12,922 nucleotides of DNA from Desulfuromonadales bacterium. GTDB taxonomy: Bacteria; Desulfobacterota; Desulfuromonadia; Desulfuromonadales; BM103. This document shows positions 6,002 to 12,922 of the stretch, piece after piece. A model generated the notes under the pieces. It worked only from the letters and a program-made list of their open reading frames with translations, ran no database searches and was not told where the DNA came from. Where the stretch lies: NCBI GenBank assembly GCA_030640215.1, contig DAOWJU010000075.1:1-12922 (forward strand). The letters are read 5' to 3'. Each line of letters starts with the position of its first letter. Positions within the stretch are counted from its first letter, which is position 1. The position numbers and the translations under genes were made by a program.

Positions 6002-6766
6002 TTACTTGGCAACGATGAAGCTGCTCGGGTAGCCATTGGTTTCGATTTGTATCAGGGCATTGTCGGCTAACGCCATGGACGCGTAAAGGCCGACGCGAAC
6101 CCGGTAAAATTTCTGACCATTCACCCATCCTTCAGCCACTACCGAACTGCCGTACTGATTCTTGAGCTTATCTGCCAGACGGTAGGCGTTCTCTTTAACA
6201 GTGAATGCCCCAATCTGCACCATGAACGGTCCAACATCGTAGCTGACCAGTTGCTTATATTGAGGCTTCGCTCCAATGCGACCATCATCGCGATAGCCGA
6301 GAGCTTCAATACGTACCGGCGCCGTACCCGGACCAACCACGCCTAACTCTTTGGCTGCGGAATAGGAAAGATCAATAATCCGGCTCCTGACAAATGGACC
6401 ACGATCATTGACCCGCACCACCGTCGAACGTCCATTATCAAGATTAGTGACCTTCAGATGGACATTCATCGGCAACGTTTTATGTGCCGCTGTCATCGCA
6501 TACATGTCATAAGTTTCGCCATTACTGGTCTTGCGACCGTGGAATTTCTTCCCATACCAGCTGGCAAGACCCTTCTCGCTATAACCGTCTGCGGAAGGTA
6601 TCGGCTGATAGCGTTCGCCGTTCACCTCATAAGCTCTTTGAGTCGGTTTCTTCACGGACTGAGATGGTGCATCAGAGACTCTGGCCTTATAGGTAGGGGG
6701 CGGAGTACCGCACGCAGCCAAAAGTAGAACCATCAGAAAGAGAGAACAATATAAAATATGTTTCAT
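6002..6766 (-). CDS. rlpA: RlpA septal lytic transglycosylase lipoprotein with SPOR domain
   Basis: RlpA-type enzymes cleave peptidoglycan glycan strands lacking stem peptides and help daughter cells separate at the septum. The 254-residue protein starts with a lipoprotein signal peptide ending in L16-A17-A18-C19, so it should be lipid-anchored in the outer membrane. The double-psi beta-barrel RlpA domain (about 65-155) holds GLASWYG, FHGRKTSNGE, MTAAHKTLP and VNDRGPF. E84, H95 and D121 match by spacing the active-site residues I recall for Pseudomonas aeruginosa RlpA. The C-terminal SPOR domain (about 178-254) would bind denuded septal glycan. The gene follows the PfkB gene by 51 bases and precedes the kinase by 31. 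Its Shine-Dalgarno is poor. A TTGACT (6805 to 6800) with TATCAA 17 bases on is a possible local promoter, though it would leave almost no leader. Confidence 0.95.
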   Translation of the reverse strand: MKHILYCSLFLMVLLLAACGTPPPTYKARVSDAPSQSVKKPTQRAYEVNGERYQPIPSADGYSEKGLASWYGKKFHGRKTSNGETYDMYAMTAAHKTLPMNVHLKVTNLDNGRSTVVRVNDRGPFVRSRIIDLSYSAAKELGVVGPGTAPVRIEALGYRDDGRIGAKPQYKQLVSYDVGPFMVQIGAFTVKENAYRLADKLKNQYGSSVVAEGWVNGQKFYRVRVGLYASMALADNALIQIETNGYPSSFIVAK

Positions 6767-6817
6767 GATGTAACCATTGATAATAGAAGCGGGTTGTTAA
6801 GTCAACAGGGGCAATTT

Positions 6818-7738
6818 TCAAGTAACCTCGTTGACATGGTTGCGGAGAAAGCTCTCCACCTCAAGCAACGTTGGGATCGCTGTCCTGCCACCCAAAACAC
6901 GGGTTTTTAGCGCAGCGCAAGCGGCAGCAAAACGAACTGTTTGCGGCATTGACCAGGCCTGTAACAGCCCATAGATGTAACCACCGTGAAAAACATCTCC
7001 ACAGCCAGTAGTATCGACAGTATCGACCTTAAATGCTGGTTGACGAAAGGTCTGGCCTGCAGCGCTCATACTCAGACTTCCTGAGTTGCCAGAAGTGATG
7101 GTGATTGTTTGCGCACCGTAATCAGCCAGCTGCTTAATGGCCATTTCTGGGTCATTATGAGTCTGACGGGCGAACTTTTCACTCACGACAAGGTGATCGA
7201 TCAGCGGCAACAGCCTTTCCATACCGGGGCGAAAAGTTCCTGCATCCAGAACAGTGACAACATTCAGGCTACGAGCAATTTCTGCGGCGGCAATCGCCGG
7301 CTCAAGATGCAAACCATCCAGATGCAGGATGCGTACAGTGTTGGAGAGTAAAGCTTTAAATGATTTCGGCACAGCCGGAGAAGCCGTGCCGCGATGCCAG
7401 AAGATGTTGCGATGACCTTCGGCATCAACAGAGATAAAAGCAACCTGGCTGGAAGAGCCAGAAGATTGCGCGAGGTAGGTGCAGTCGACTCTCTCATCCA
7501 CCAGACCTTCACGAATTTGCCTGCCGAATTCGTCGTCGCCCACCGCACCAACCATTGCCACAGGCACACCCAATCGAGAGAGGGTCACCAAAGCCGTAGC
7601 GACCGGTCCCCCACCCTGCACAAGCAATGAACTTAGTTCGGCCTTCTGATCAAGTTCAGGATAAATGTTTGTCTGTCCCAGAAGATCCAGACAACATTGT
7701 CCCAACCCGACAACTTGCGGAGTTATGGTGTCAGGCAT
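6818..7738 (-). CDS. PfkB-family carbohydrate/nucleoside kinase
   Basis: This ribokinase-fold protein transfers phosphate from ATP to a sugar, sugar phosphate or nucleoside; the substrate cannot be told from sequence. Counting from ATG 7738 (306 residues), the N-terminal family signature is QGGGPVATALVTLSRLG (41-57), with VGDDEFG after it. The C-terminal signature DTTGCGDVFHGG (242-253) carries the catalytic Asp248 and the anion hole; Cys replaces the commoner Ala. The frame also allows a GTG start at 7756. The ATG is preferred because the first beta strand (VVGLG) follows at the usual distance, but neither start has a strong ribosome-binding site. It lies between accA and rlpA, with a large inverted repeat separating it from accA. 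That repeat may reduce read-through. Confidence 0.9.
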   Translation of the reverse strand: MPDTITPQVVGLGQCCLDLLGQTNIYPELDQKAELSSLLVQGGGPVATALVTLSRLGVPVAMVGAVGDDEFGRQIREGLVDERVDCTYLAQSSGSSSQVAFISVDAEGHRNIFWHRGTASPAVPKSFKALLSNTVRILHLDGLHLEPAIAAAEIARSLNVVTVLDAGTFRPGMERLLPLIDHLVVSEKFARQTHNDPEMAIKQLADYGAQTITITSGNSGSLSMSAAGQTFRQPAFKVDTVDTTGCGDVFHGGYIYGLLQAWSMPQTVRFAAACAALKTRVLGGRTAIPTLLEVESFLRNHVNEVT

Positions 7739-7767
7739 AGCTGCAATCCGATACACTTACACGCAAC

Positions 7768-7783
7768 GCGCCACGCTTGGCGC
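7768..7783. repeat. Small inverted repeat before the PfkB gene
   Basis: GCGCCA (7768-7773) and TGGCGC (7778-7783) form a 6-bp stem around a CGCT loop, ten bases from the larger inverted repeat at 7793-7822. The pair may act together in folding the intergenic transcript. There is no U tract. Confidence 0.5.
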
Positions 7784-7792
7784 ACAAATAAG

Positions 7793-7822
7793 ACGGGGAC
7801 AGAATTTGCATTCTGTCCCCGT
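7793..7822. repeat. Perfect 13-bp inverted repeat between accA and PfkB genes
   Basis: ACGGGGACAGAAT (7793-7805) and its exact complement (7810-7822) flank the tetraloop TTGC. As RNA on the minus strand it forms a very stable hairpin 33 bases after the accA stop, followed by CUUAUUUG, a weak U tract. It could terminate or attenuate, or stabilise the accA mRNA 3' end. The GGGGACAGAAT/ATTCTGTCCCC palindrome resembles dispersed REP-type elements mobilised by Y1 (RAYT) transposases, but no transposase is present here. Confidence 0.8.
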
Positions 7823-7854
7823 AGCTTCACATCTTACTGTCCAAACAAATCGAC

Positions 7855-8808
7855 TTACTTTTCGATGACAGACATAGCGCGGAATTTCTGGTAACGCTGC
7901 TCAACCAACTCTTCAGCTGAAAGCTTCTTCAGCTCAGCCAGATGCTTTTTGAGGTATTCTTTCAAAGTTGCAGCAGCAGCGACATGATTATTGTGTGCGC
8001 CACCATCCGGTTCAGGAATAACATCGTCGATTATCATACCAAGGGCATCGATATCCATGGACGTCAACTTGAGGGCTTCAGCAGCCTCAGGGCCACGAGC
8101 ACCATCGTTCCAGAGGATTGCAGCACAACCTTCCGGCGAGATGACAGCATAAACAGAATACTGCATCATCATCACCTTGTTGCCGACAGCAATCGCCAAA
8201 GCGCCACCGGAACCACCTTCACCTGTGACTGTAACGATAATCGGCACGGTCAAGGCCGCCATCTCACGCAGATTGCGGGCGATGGCTTCCGCCTGACCGC
8301 GTTCCTCAGCACCGATGCCCGGGAAAGCCCCCGGCGTATCGACAAAAGTGAAGACCGGCAATCCAAACTGCTCAGCCATCTGCATGACGCGTAAGGCCTT
8401 GCGATAACCTTCCGGATTCGGCATACCAAAATTCCGATAGACTTTTTCCTTGGTGTCGCGCCCCTTCTGATGCCCGATAACCACACACGGCTCACCATCC
8501 AATCTGGCAAAACCACAAACCAAGGCCGGATCATCACGATAGTTGCGATCACCGTGGACCTCAAACCAGTCGGTAAAAATGTGCTTGATGTAATCGTGGG
8601 TGTGAGGCCGAGCCTGATGGCGGGCAAGCTGGGTACGCTGCCCGCCGGTCAAGTTGGAGAATATTTCATCACGTAGTTTATTAGACTTCTTTTCCAACTT
8701 CTTGATATCAGACGAGAAGTCAACACTATCTGTTGAGTAGTCCCTAAGCTCCCTGATTTTCTGATCAAGCTCTACCAGGGGTTTTTCAAAATCTAAAAAA
8801 AACTGCAT
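7855..8808 (-). CDS. accA: Acetyl-CoA carboxylase carboxyltransferase subunit alpha
   Basis: AccA pairs with AccD to transfer the carboxyl group from carboxybiotin-BCCP to acetyl-CoA, giving malonyl-CoA, the first committed step of fatty-acid synthesis. The 317-residue length is typical. A charged helical N-terminus (1-55) precedes the crotonase-fold domain with VHGDR (84-88), [16 protein letters not shown] (157-172), [10 protein letters not shown] (197-206, oxyanion-hole glycines) and [11 protein letters not shown] (223-233). The tail from about 280 is helical and Lys-rich. The start is supported by CAGGAG 7-8 bases upstream. It follows dnaE by 46 bases, and this dnaE-accA linkage is common in bacteria. 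accD is not in the window, as is usual. Confidence 0.98.
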   Translation of the reverse strand: MQFFLDFEKPLVELDQKIRELRDYSTDSVDFSSDIKKLEKKSNKLRDEIFSNLTGGQRTQLARHQARPHTHDYIKHIFTDWFEVHGDRNYRDDPALVCGFARLDGEPCVVIGHQKGRDTKEKVYRNFGMPNPEGYRKALRVMQMAEQFGLPVFTFVDTPGAFPGIGAEERGQAEAIARNLREMAALTVPIIVTVTGEGGSGGALAIAVGNKVMMMQYSVYAVISPEGCAAILWNDGARGPEAAEALKLTSMDIDALGMIIDDVIPEPDGGAHNNHVAAAATLKEYLKKHLAELKKLSAEELVEQRYQKFRAMSVIEK

Positions 8809-8855
8809 TTACAGGCTCCTGTTAATTCGTCGGTGACCAGGTAAAGTGGTCAAAC

Positions 8856-11800
8856 TCACTCAAAAGTGACGACATTATAGCCGAACAACCTCTCGACGTC
8901 ATCCATCATTTCATCACTGGCCTGAAGACGTAGTGTATCCGGTAATGATATCACGGTTTCACTTCGATTGGGCACAACCAGATGAATCAGTGCTCCACAT
9001 TCACCGCGGTAGCGCGCCATGATTTCCTTGAGAGAGCGCAACTGCCGATCTTCCAGACCGGGAGAGGTCAAACGGAAATGGACCAGCTTAGTCATGCGCT
9101 GTTGAACATCTTTGAGAGCCAGCACTTCGTTAACCAGTATTTTACAGGCATCTTCGCCAACATCTACCGCACCCTTAACCAATAAAGCTTCCTCGCTGTT
9201 CAAAAGATCTGCAGCTTTCGTATAAGTCTCCGGGAAAACCACCATCTCCACAAAACCGCTGAGATCTTCCAGGGTCACGAAAGCCATCCGATCCCCTTTG
9301 CGCGTGTTAAGCAGCTTGATGCCGGTAACAATGCCACAGACGCTGACCTCTTCCTTATCAGCACGCTCAATCAGACCAGCCGTGTCACATGTACTGAAAC
9401 GCTTGATAGCATCGCTGTGGCGTGCCAGCGGATGCCCGGTAATGTAAAAACCGATCGATTCCTTCTCATTAGTCAGCAGAACATTTTCAGGCCATTCCTC
9501 AAGATCCGGAAGCTGGCCGTATGCACGTCCACTCTGATTGACAATCTGGTCTGATCCAAAGAGGGACTCCTGGCCAGACTCTTTCTCACGCTGAAGTTTC
9601 TGCCCGTACTCCATCGCCTCTTCAAGAGCCGCCATGAATTGCGCGCGTTTGCTCTGCAATGAATCGAAGGCGCCGCACTTGATCAACGCTTCGACAACCC
9701 GCTTGTTGACACGTCGCAGGTCAACACGTTCACAGAAATTATGCAGAGATTCAAAAGGACTTTCTTCGCGCGCCTCGACAATCGCCTCGACCGCTCCGCC
9801 ACCAACACCTTTAACCGCCCCCAGTCCAAAACGGATATCTTTGGTATGAACGGTAAAGTCGCAATTCGACTCGTTGATATCAGGAGGAAGAATTGCAATC
9901 TCCATATTACGGATTTCATTGATATTCTTGATGACTTTGTCGGTATTCTCCATGTCCTCAGTTAAGAGTGCAGCCATGAACTCTACCGGGTAGTGGGCCT
10001 TGAGATAAGCGGTCTGGTAGGCAATGTAGGCATACGCAGCCGAGTGGGACTTGTTGAAACCGTACTCGGCAAACTTTTCCATCTGATCGAAAACCACTTC
10101 GGCCTTCTTGATATGCAGCTTGTTCTCTTTGGCACCGTCGAGGAAAAGTTTTTTCTGTTTGGCCATCTCATCGACTTTTTTCTTACCCATGGCTCGCCGC
10201 AACAGGTCGGCGCCACCAAGACTGTAATTGCCCAGGACCTGGGCAATCTGCATGACCTGCTCCTGGTAAACGATAACCCCGTAGGTGTCCTTTAGAAGTG
10301 GTTCGAGTTGCGGGAAGTCGTAACCAAAATCCTCGACACCATGCTTACGTTTGATGAATGAATCGACCATCCCTGAGCCAAGTGGACCGGGCCGGTAGAG
10401 GGCGACCATAGCGATCAAGTCTTCAAAACAGGTCGGCTTAAGCTTGATCAGGTATTCTTTCATCCCTGATGACTCCAGCTGAAAAACACCGGTCGTCTCA
10501 CCACGGCTGAGCAATTGAAAAGACGTCTCATCATCGTTGGGGATCAGGTCAAGATCAAAGTCGGGATTTTTCCCTTCCCGAATCAACCGCACCGCATTGT
10601 CAATAACAGTCAGGGTTTTCAGGCCGAGGAAGTCAAACTTGACCAGACCAATTTTTTCAACGAAACCCATATCAAACTGGGTCACCTGCCCTTTTGATTT
10701 TGGATCAACGTAGAGAGGCAGATATTCAGTCAGCGGCTTCGGAGTCACGACAACGCCAGCGGCATGGGTCGAGGCGTGGCGAGTCAAACCTTCGAGCGAG
10801 AGAGCGACATCAAACAGTTTCTTGACCCGACTGTCCTTCTCGACCAACTCACGCAAACGCGGTTCCTGTTTCAGTGCATCTTTAAGCGTAACTTTCTTGC
10901 CTGTCGGGTTAGGAATCAGTTTGGCGATTGTATCGACTTCACCATAAGGCATCCCCATACCGCGACCAACATCACGGATAACCGCGCGGGCCATCATGGA
11001 GCCAAAAGTAATGATCTGGGCGACATTTTCCCGGCCGTATTTATCACGCACATAGTTGATGACATCCTCGCGACCATTAATGCAGAAGTCGACGTCGATA
11101 TCAGGCATGGAGATACGTTCCGGGTTAAGGAAACGTTCGAAGAGCAGGTTATAGGGGATGGGGTCGATATCCGTGATCTTCAAAGCATAGGCAACCAGAC
11201 TGCCAGCCGCACTGCCGCGTCCTGGTCCGACAGGGATATCGTGATCTTTGGCCCAGTTGATGAAATCAGCAACGATCAGGAAGTAGTCAGGAAAGCCCAT
11301 CTGGTTGATGATGCCCAATTCCTCTTCAAGACGTGCCTTGTAGGCTTCGACCTCTTCAGCAGAGAAATCCGGACGGAGTTTACGGATTTCGACAAAACGT
11401 TCCTCAAGCCCCTCGTAAGAATCTTTTTCCAGAGCCTGGGCCGGATTCAGGCCCTCCCCCAGCTCCAGGGCGGGGAAATGGTAGTTTTTGCCGGAAACAT
11501 CGAGTTCCAGATTACAGCGCTCGGCAATTTCTACCGTATTGCTGATTGCCTCTGGAACATGCTTGAAGAGTTCCGCCATCTCATCGGGCGTCTTGACATA
11601 AAACTCTTCATTGGCAAAACGCATCCGGTTCGGATCGTCCATCGTCTTGCCGGTCTGGATGCAGAGCAGAACCTCATGCGCGAAAGCATCGTTGCGCGTC
11701 AGGTAATGGCAATCATTGGTAGCAACCAGCGGTAAGCCGAGCTCCGTACCGAGCTCAATCAGGCCTTTGTTGGCAACTTCCTGGTCAGAAAGAAAGTTCT

Positions 11801-12341
11801 CTTGCAGCTCAAGATAGAGACGATTGTTGTCGAAGATCTTTGACATCTCTTTGACCCGCTGACGGGCATGATCCATTCGTCCTTTGGTAATCAGACTGGG
11901 AATTTCACCACCGAGACAGGCTGTCAGGGCAATCAGGCCCTCATTATGTTCGCTGAGAAGATCCCAGTCGATGCGAGGCTTATAATAGAACCCGTCCTGA
12001 TAAGCAGTTGAGACCATACGACAGAGATTGCGGTAGCCAGTGCGATTTTTGCAGAGCAGAATAAAGTGCCCTGACGCATCACTGGAGGATGCCGCACCGC
12101 TCTTGGTGTGGCGCGAACCAGAGGCGACATAAACTTCGCAGCCAATGATTGGTTTAACACCTGCGGCATGGGCCTTGGAGTAAAATTCCAGAGCACCAAA
12201 CATGTTGCCATGGTCGCTGATCGCCATAGCTGGCATACGGTATTCTTTGGCCCGGTCAACCAGATCACCGACGCGGATGGCACCATCAAGCAGGCTGTAT
12301 TGGGTATGAACATGAAGGTGAACGAAGTTGGCATGATGCAT
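8856..12341 (-). CDS. dnaE: DNA polymerase III subunit alpha
   Basis: This is the catalytic subunit of the replicative polymerase, 1161 residues, normal for the DnaE1 type. The domains in order are an N-terminal PHP domain (about 5-280), palm/thumb/fingers (about 290-810), helix-hairpin-helix, an OB fold (about 970-1050, VSVCGIVTGIKLL) and a C-terminal tail that would bind the clamp loader. The polymerase aspartates are D416 and D418 in PDIDVDFC and D570 in KFDFLG; GPGRGSAAGS (372-381) is the nucleotide-binding loop. The PHP domain retains what look like all nine metal ligands: H10, H12, D19, H44, E69, H92, C142, D210 and H212. E. coli has lost several of these. The ATG at 12341 gives the usual short N-terminus before FVHLHVHTQYS. 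The ribosome-binding site is weak (AAGG about 14 bases upstream). A sigma70-like promoter lies at 12516-12545. Confidence 0.99.
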   Translation of the reverse strand: MHHANFVHLHVHTQYSLLDGAIRVGDLVDRAKEYRMPAMAISDHGNMFGALEFYSKAHAAGVKPIIGCEVYVASGSRHTKSGAASSSDASGHFILLCKNRTGYRNLCRMVSTAYQDGFYYKPRIDWDLLSEHNEGLIALTACLGGEIPSLITKGRMDHARQRVKEMSKIFDNNRLYLELQENFLSDQEVANKGLIELGTELGLPLVATNDCHYLTRNDAFAHEVLLCIQTGKTMDDPNRMRFANEEFYVKTPDEMAELFKHVPEAISNTVEIAERCNLELDVSGKNYHFPALELGEGLNPAQALEKDSYEGLEERFVEIRKLRPDFSAEEVEAYKARLEEELGIINQMGFPDYFLIVADFINWAKDHDIPVGPGRGSAAGSLVAYALKITDIDPIPYNLLFERFLNPERISMPDIDVDFCINGREDVINYVRDKYGRENVAQIITFGSMMARAVIRDVGRGMGMPYGEVDTIAKLIPNPTGKKVTLKDALKQEPRLRELVEKDSRVKKLFDVALSLEGLTRHASTHAAGVVVTPKPLTEYLPLYVDPKSKGQVTQFDMGFVEKIGLVKFDFLGLKTLTVIDNAVRLIREGKNPDFDLDLIPNDDETSFQLLSRGETTGVFQLESSGMKEYLIKLKPTCFEDLIAMVALYRPGPLGSGMVDSFIKRKHGVEDFGYDFPQLEPLLKDTYGVIVYQEQVMQIAQVLGNYSLGGADLLRRAMGKKKVDEMAKQKKLFLDGAKENKLHIKKAEVVFDQMEKFAEYGFNKSHSAAYAYIAYQTAYLKAHYPVEFMAALLTEDMENTDKVIKNINEIRNMEIAILPPDINESNCDFTVHTKDIRFGLGAVKGVGGGAVEAIVEAREESPFESLHNFCERVDLRRVNKRVVEALIKCGAFDSLQSKRAQFMAALEEAMEYGQKLQREKESGQESLFGSDQIVNQSGRAYGQLPDLEEWPENVLLTNEKESIGFYITGHPLARHSDAIKRFSTCDTAGLIERADKEEVSVCGIVTGIKLLNTRKGDRMAFVTLEDLSGFVEMVVFPETYTKAADLLNSEEALLVKGAVDVGEDACKILVNEVLALKDVQQRMTKLVHFRLTSPGLEDRQLRSLKEIMARYRGECGALIHLVVPNRSETVISLPDTLRLQASDEMMDDVERLFGYNVVTFE

Positions 12342-12407
12342 GTGTTAAAAAGTACCTTTAAGGAAACAACAAAAGGGAGACAACCCGCACAAGACATCGA
12401 TAATAAC

Positions 12408-12447
12408 AATGACTTAACATCTGAAAGAATGACTTAACATCTGAAAG
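12408..12447. repeat. Perfect 20-bp tandem duplication in the dnaE leader
   Basis: The 20-base unit AATGACTTAACATCTGAAAG occurs twice back to back (12408-12427 and 12428-12447) with no mismatch, 67-106 bases upstream of the dnaE ATG and downstream of its predicted promoter. The identity suggests a recent duplication or a maintained double binding site. On the minus strand TATTAT at 12405-12400, next to the repeat, is a possible second -10 but lacks a good -35. Confidence 0.9.
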
Positions 12448-12461
12448 GGTTATGGATAAAA

Positions 12462-12499
12462 CAAGAAAAACCGATGGGAAGCAGAGGGCGCTCAATCGG
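12462..12499 (-). terminator. Weak terminator or attenuator-like hairpin before dnaE
   Basis: On the minus strand CCGAT (12499 to 12495) pairs with ATCGG (12475 to 12471) around a 19-base loop, followed by TTTTT and a further T-rich run. It lies downstream of yceF and also inside the predicted dnaE leader. It could end yceF transcripts or partly attenuate dnaE. The stem is short, so this is uncertain. Confidence 0.3.
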
Positions 12500-12515
12500 C
12501 CTTTGACTCTTTGGG

Positions 12516-12545
12516 ATAGTAGCACTGCCACAGGAAAAGGGTCAA
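12516..12545 (-). promoter_or_regulatory. dnaE: Promoter for the dnaE-accA unit
   Basis: On the minus strand TTGACC (12545 to 12540, five of six) and TACTAT (12521 to 12516, four of six) are 18 bases apart. Transcription would begin near 12509, giving a leader of roughly 170 bases that contains the weak hairpin and the 20-bp tandem repeat. This is the best sigma70-like site between yceF and dnaE. Confidence 0.5.
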
Positions 12546-12577
12546 GAATACTCAGGTGGTTTAGTCAGAAGTTTTCT

Positions 12578-12922
12578 TTAAAGAACCTCGACATCGAAAT
12601 GGTTCAACATGTTGACCAGAAGAATCAGCGGCAGACCGATCAAACTGTTGAAGTCATTGCCAGCCATCTTCTCCATCAAGGCGATTCCCAGCCCTTCAAT
12701 CTTGAACGAACCAGCGCAATCAACCGGATTCTCTTTCTCGACATAATGCTTGATCTGCTCTTCGCTCAGCTTCCGCATGGAGACCGAGAAGGTATCAAAT
12801 TCGGCCAGAGTCTCGCCGCTGGTACTGTCGTAGACAGCCAGGCCGGTATAGAAGGTATGTTTACGTCCTTGCATTTCCAACAACTGTTCAACGGCCTTTT
12901 CTGGTGTTCCCGGCTTACCGAG
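12578..12922 (-). CDS. yceF: 7-methyl-GTP pyrophosphatase, Maf-1/YceF type (5' end cut off)
   Basis: The frame is open from the window edge to a TAA at 12578-12580, giving the last 114 residues of a Maf-family nucleotide pyrophosphatase. YceF-type enzymes hydrolyse m7GTP and related modified nucleotides to monophosphates, keeping them out of nucleic acids. The visible part begins LGKPGTPEKAVEQLLEMQGR, then has HTFYTGLAVYDS and the diagnostic YceF stretch CAGSFKIEGLGIALMEKM, followed by LIGLPLI. The CAGSFK-EGLGI and GLPLI motifs separate it from the YhdE/Maf-2 (dTTP/UTP) type. The N-terminal SxSPRR and catalytic Asp lie outside the window. It is upstream of dnaE in the same direction, with 236 bases between them. 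Confidence 0.92.
   Translation of the reverse strand, partial: LGKPGTPEKAVEQLLEMQGRKHTFYTGLAVYDSTSGETLAEFDTFSVSMRKLSEEQIKHYVEKENPVDCAGSFKIEGLGIALMEKMAGNDFNSLIGLPLILLVNMLNHFDVEVL

Noticed and set aside
10764..11735. Long plus-strand reading frame of 323 codons inside dnaE
   Set aside because: It is exactly antisense to strongly conserved DnaE polymerase sequence, has no recognisable domain, and is explained by the codon bias of dnaE.
12408..12447. CRISPR-like or attachment-site interpretation of the 20-bp repeat
   Set aside because: There are only two copies with no spacer, no tRNA or integrase nearby, and no foreign DNA bounded by them.

Overview
The window looks like chromosomal DNA of a Desulfuromonadia (Geobacter/Desulfuromonas/Pelobacter-like) bacterium. 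The basis is the minus-strand order yceF (Maf-1), dnaE, accA, a PfkB kinase and rlpA, the protein sequence style, and many-signalled regulation (a membrane GGDEF protein and a PAS histidine kinase). No search was run, so the placement rests on recognition alone. There are no rRNA or tRNA genes, insertion sequences, prophage genes or CRISPR arrays.

Left part (1-2179, minus strand): three genes read leftward from a divergent promoter region. They are an orphan Cas6-like RAMP protein, a small zf-TFIIB zinc-ribbon protein with its own good promoter and Shine-Dalgarno, and a two-TM GGDEF protein cut off by the window start. The GGDEF protein has serine where canonical diguanylate cyclases have the guanine-specifying aspartate. 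It also has GGDDF in place of GGDEF and lacks the I-site arginine. This is the substitution known from Geobacter Hypr (cGAMP-making) GGDEF enzymes.

Centre-left (2180-4333, plus strand): tgt (tRNA-guanine transglycosylase, queuosine pathway) is followed after 48 bases by a helical-repeat protein of unknown function. The tgt leader has three 15-bp tandem repeats and a 28-codon upstream reading frame whose stop overlaps the tgt start. A strong hairpin with an A/U tract follows and best serves as a terminator for the convergent minus-strand genes. Between it and the kinase sits a 21-codon frame with a perfect AGGAGG ribosome-binding site.

Right part (4510-12922, minus strand): a long leftward array reads yceF (5' end cut off), dnaE (replicative polymerase alpha), accA (fatty-acid synthesis), a PfkB sugar/nucleoside kinase, rlpA (septal lytic transglycosylase lipoprotein) and a soluble PAS-PAS histidine kinase with no adjacent response regulator. 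The dnaE leader carries a sigma70-like promoter, a weak terminator-like hairpin and a perfect 20-bp tandem duplication. A perfect 13-bp inverted repeat lies between accA and the PfkB gene.

Most of the window is housekeeping. The points most worth following are the Ser-variant GGDEF protein, the orphan Cas6-like protein beside a tRNA-modification gene, and the small hairpin/Shine-Dalgarno/micro-ORF element at 4365-4493.
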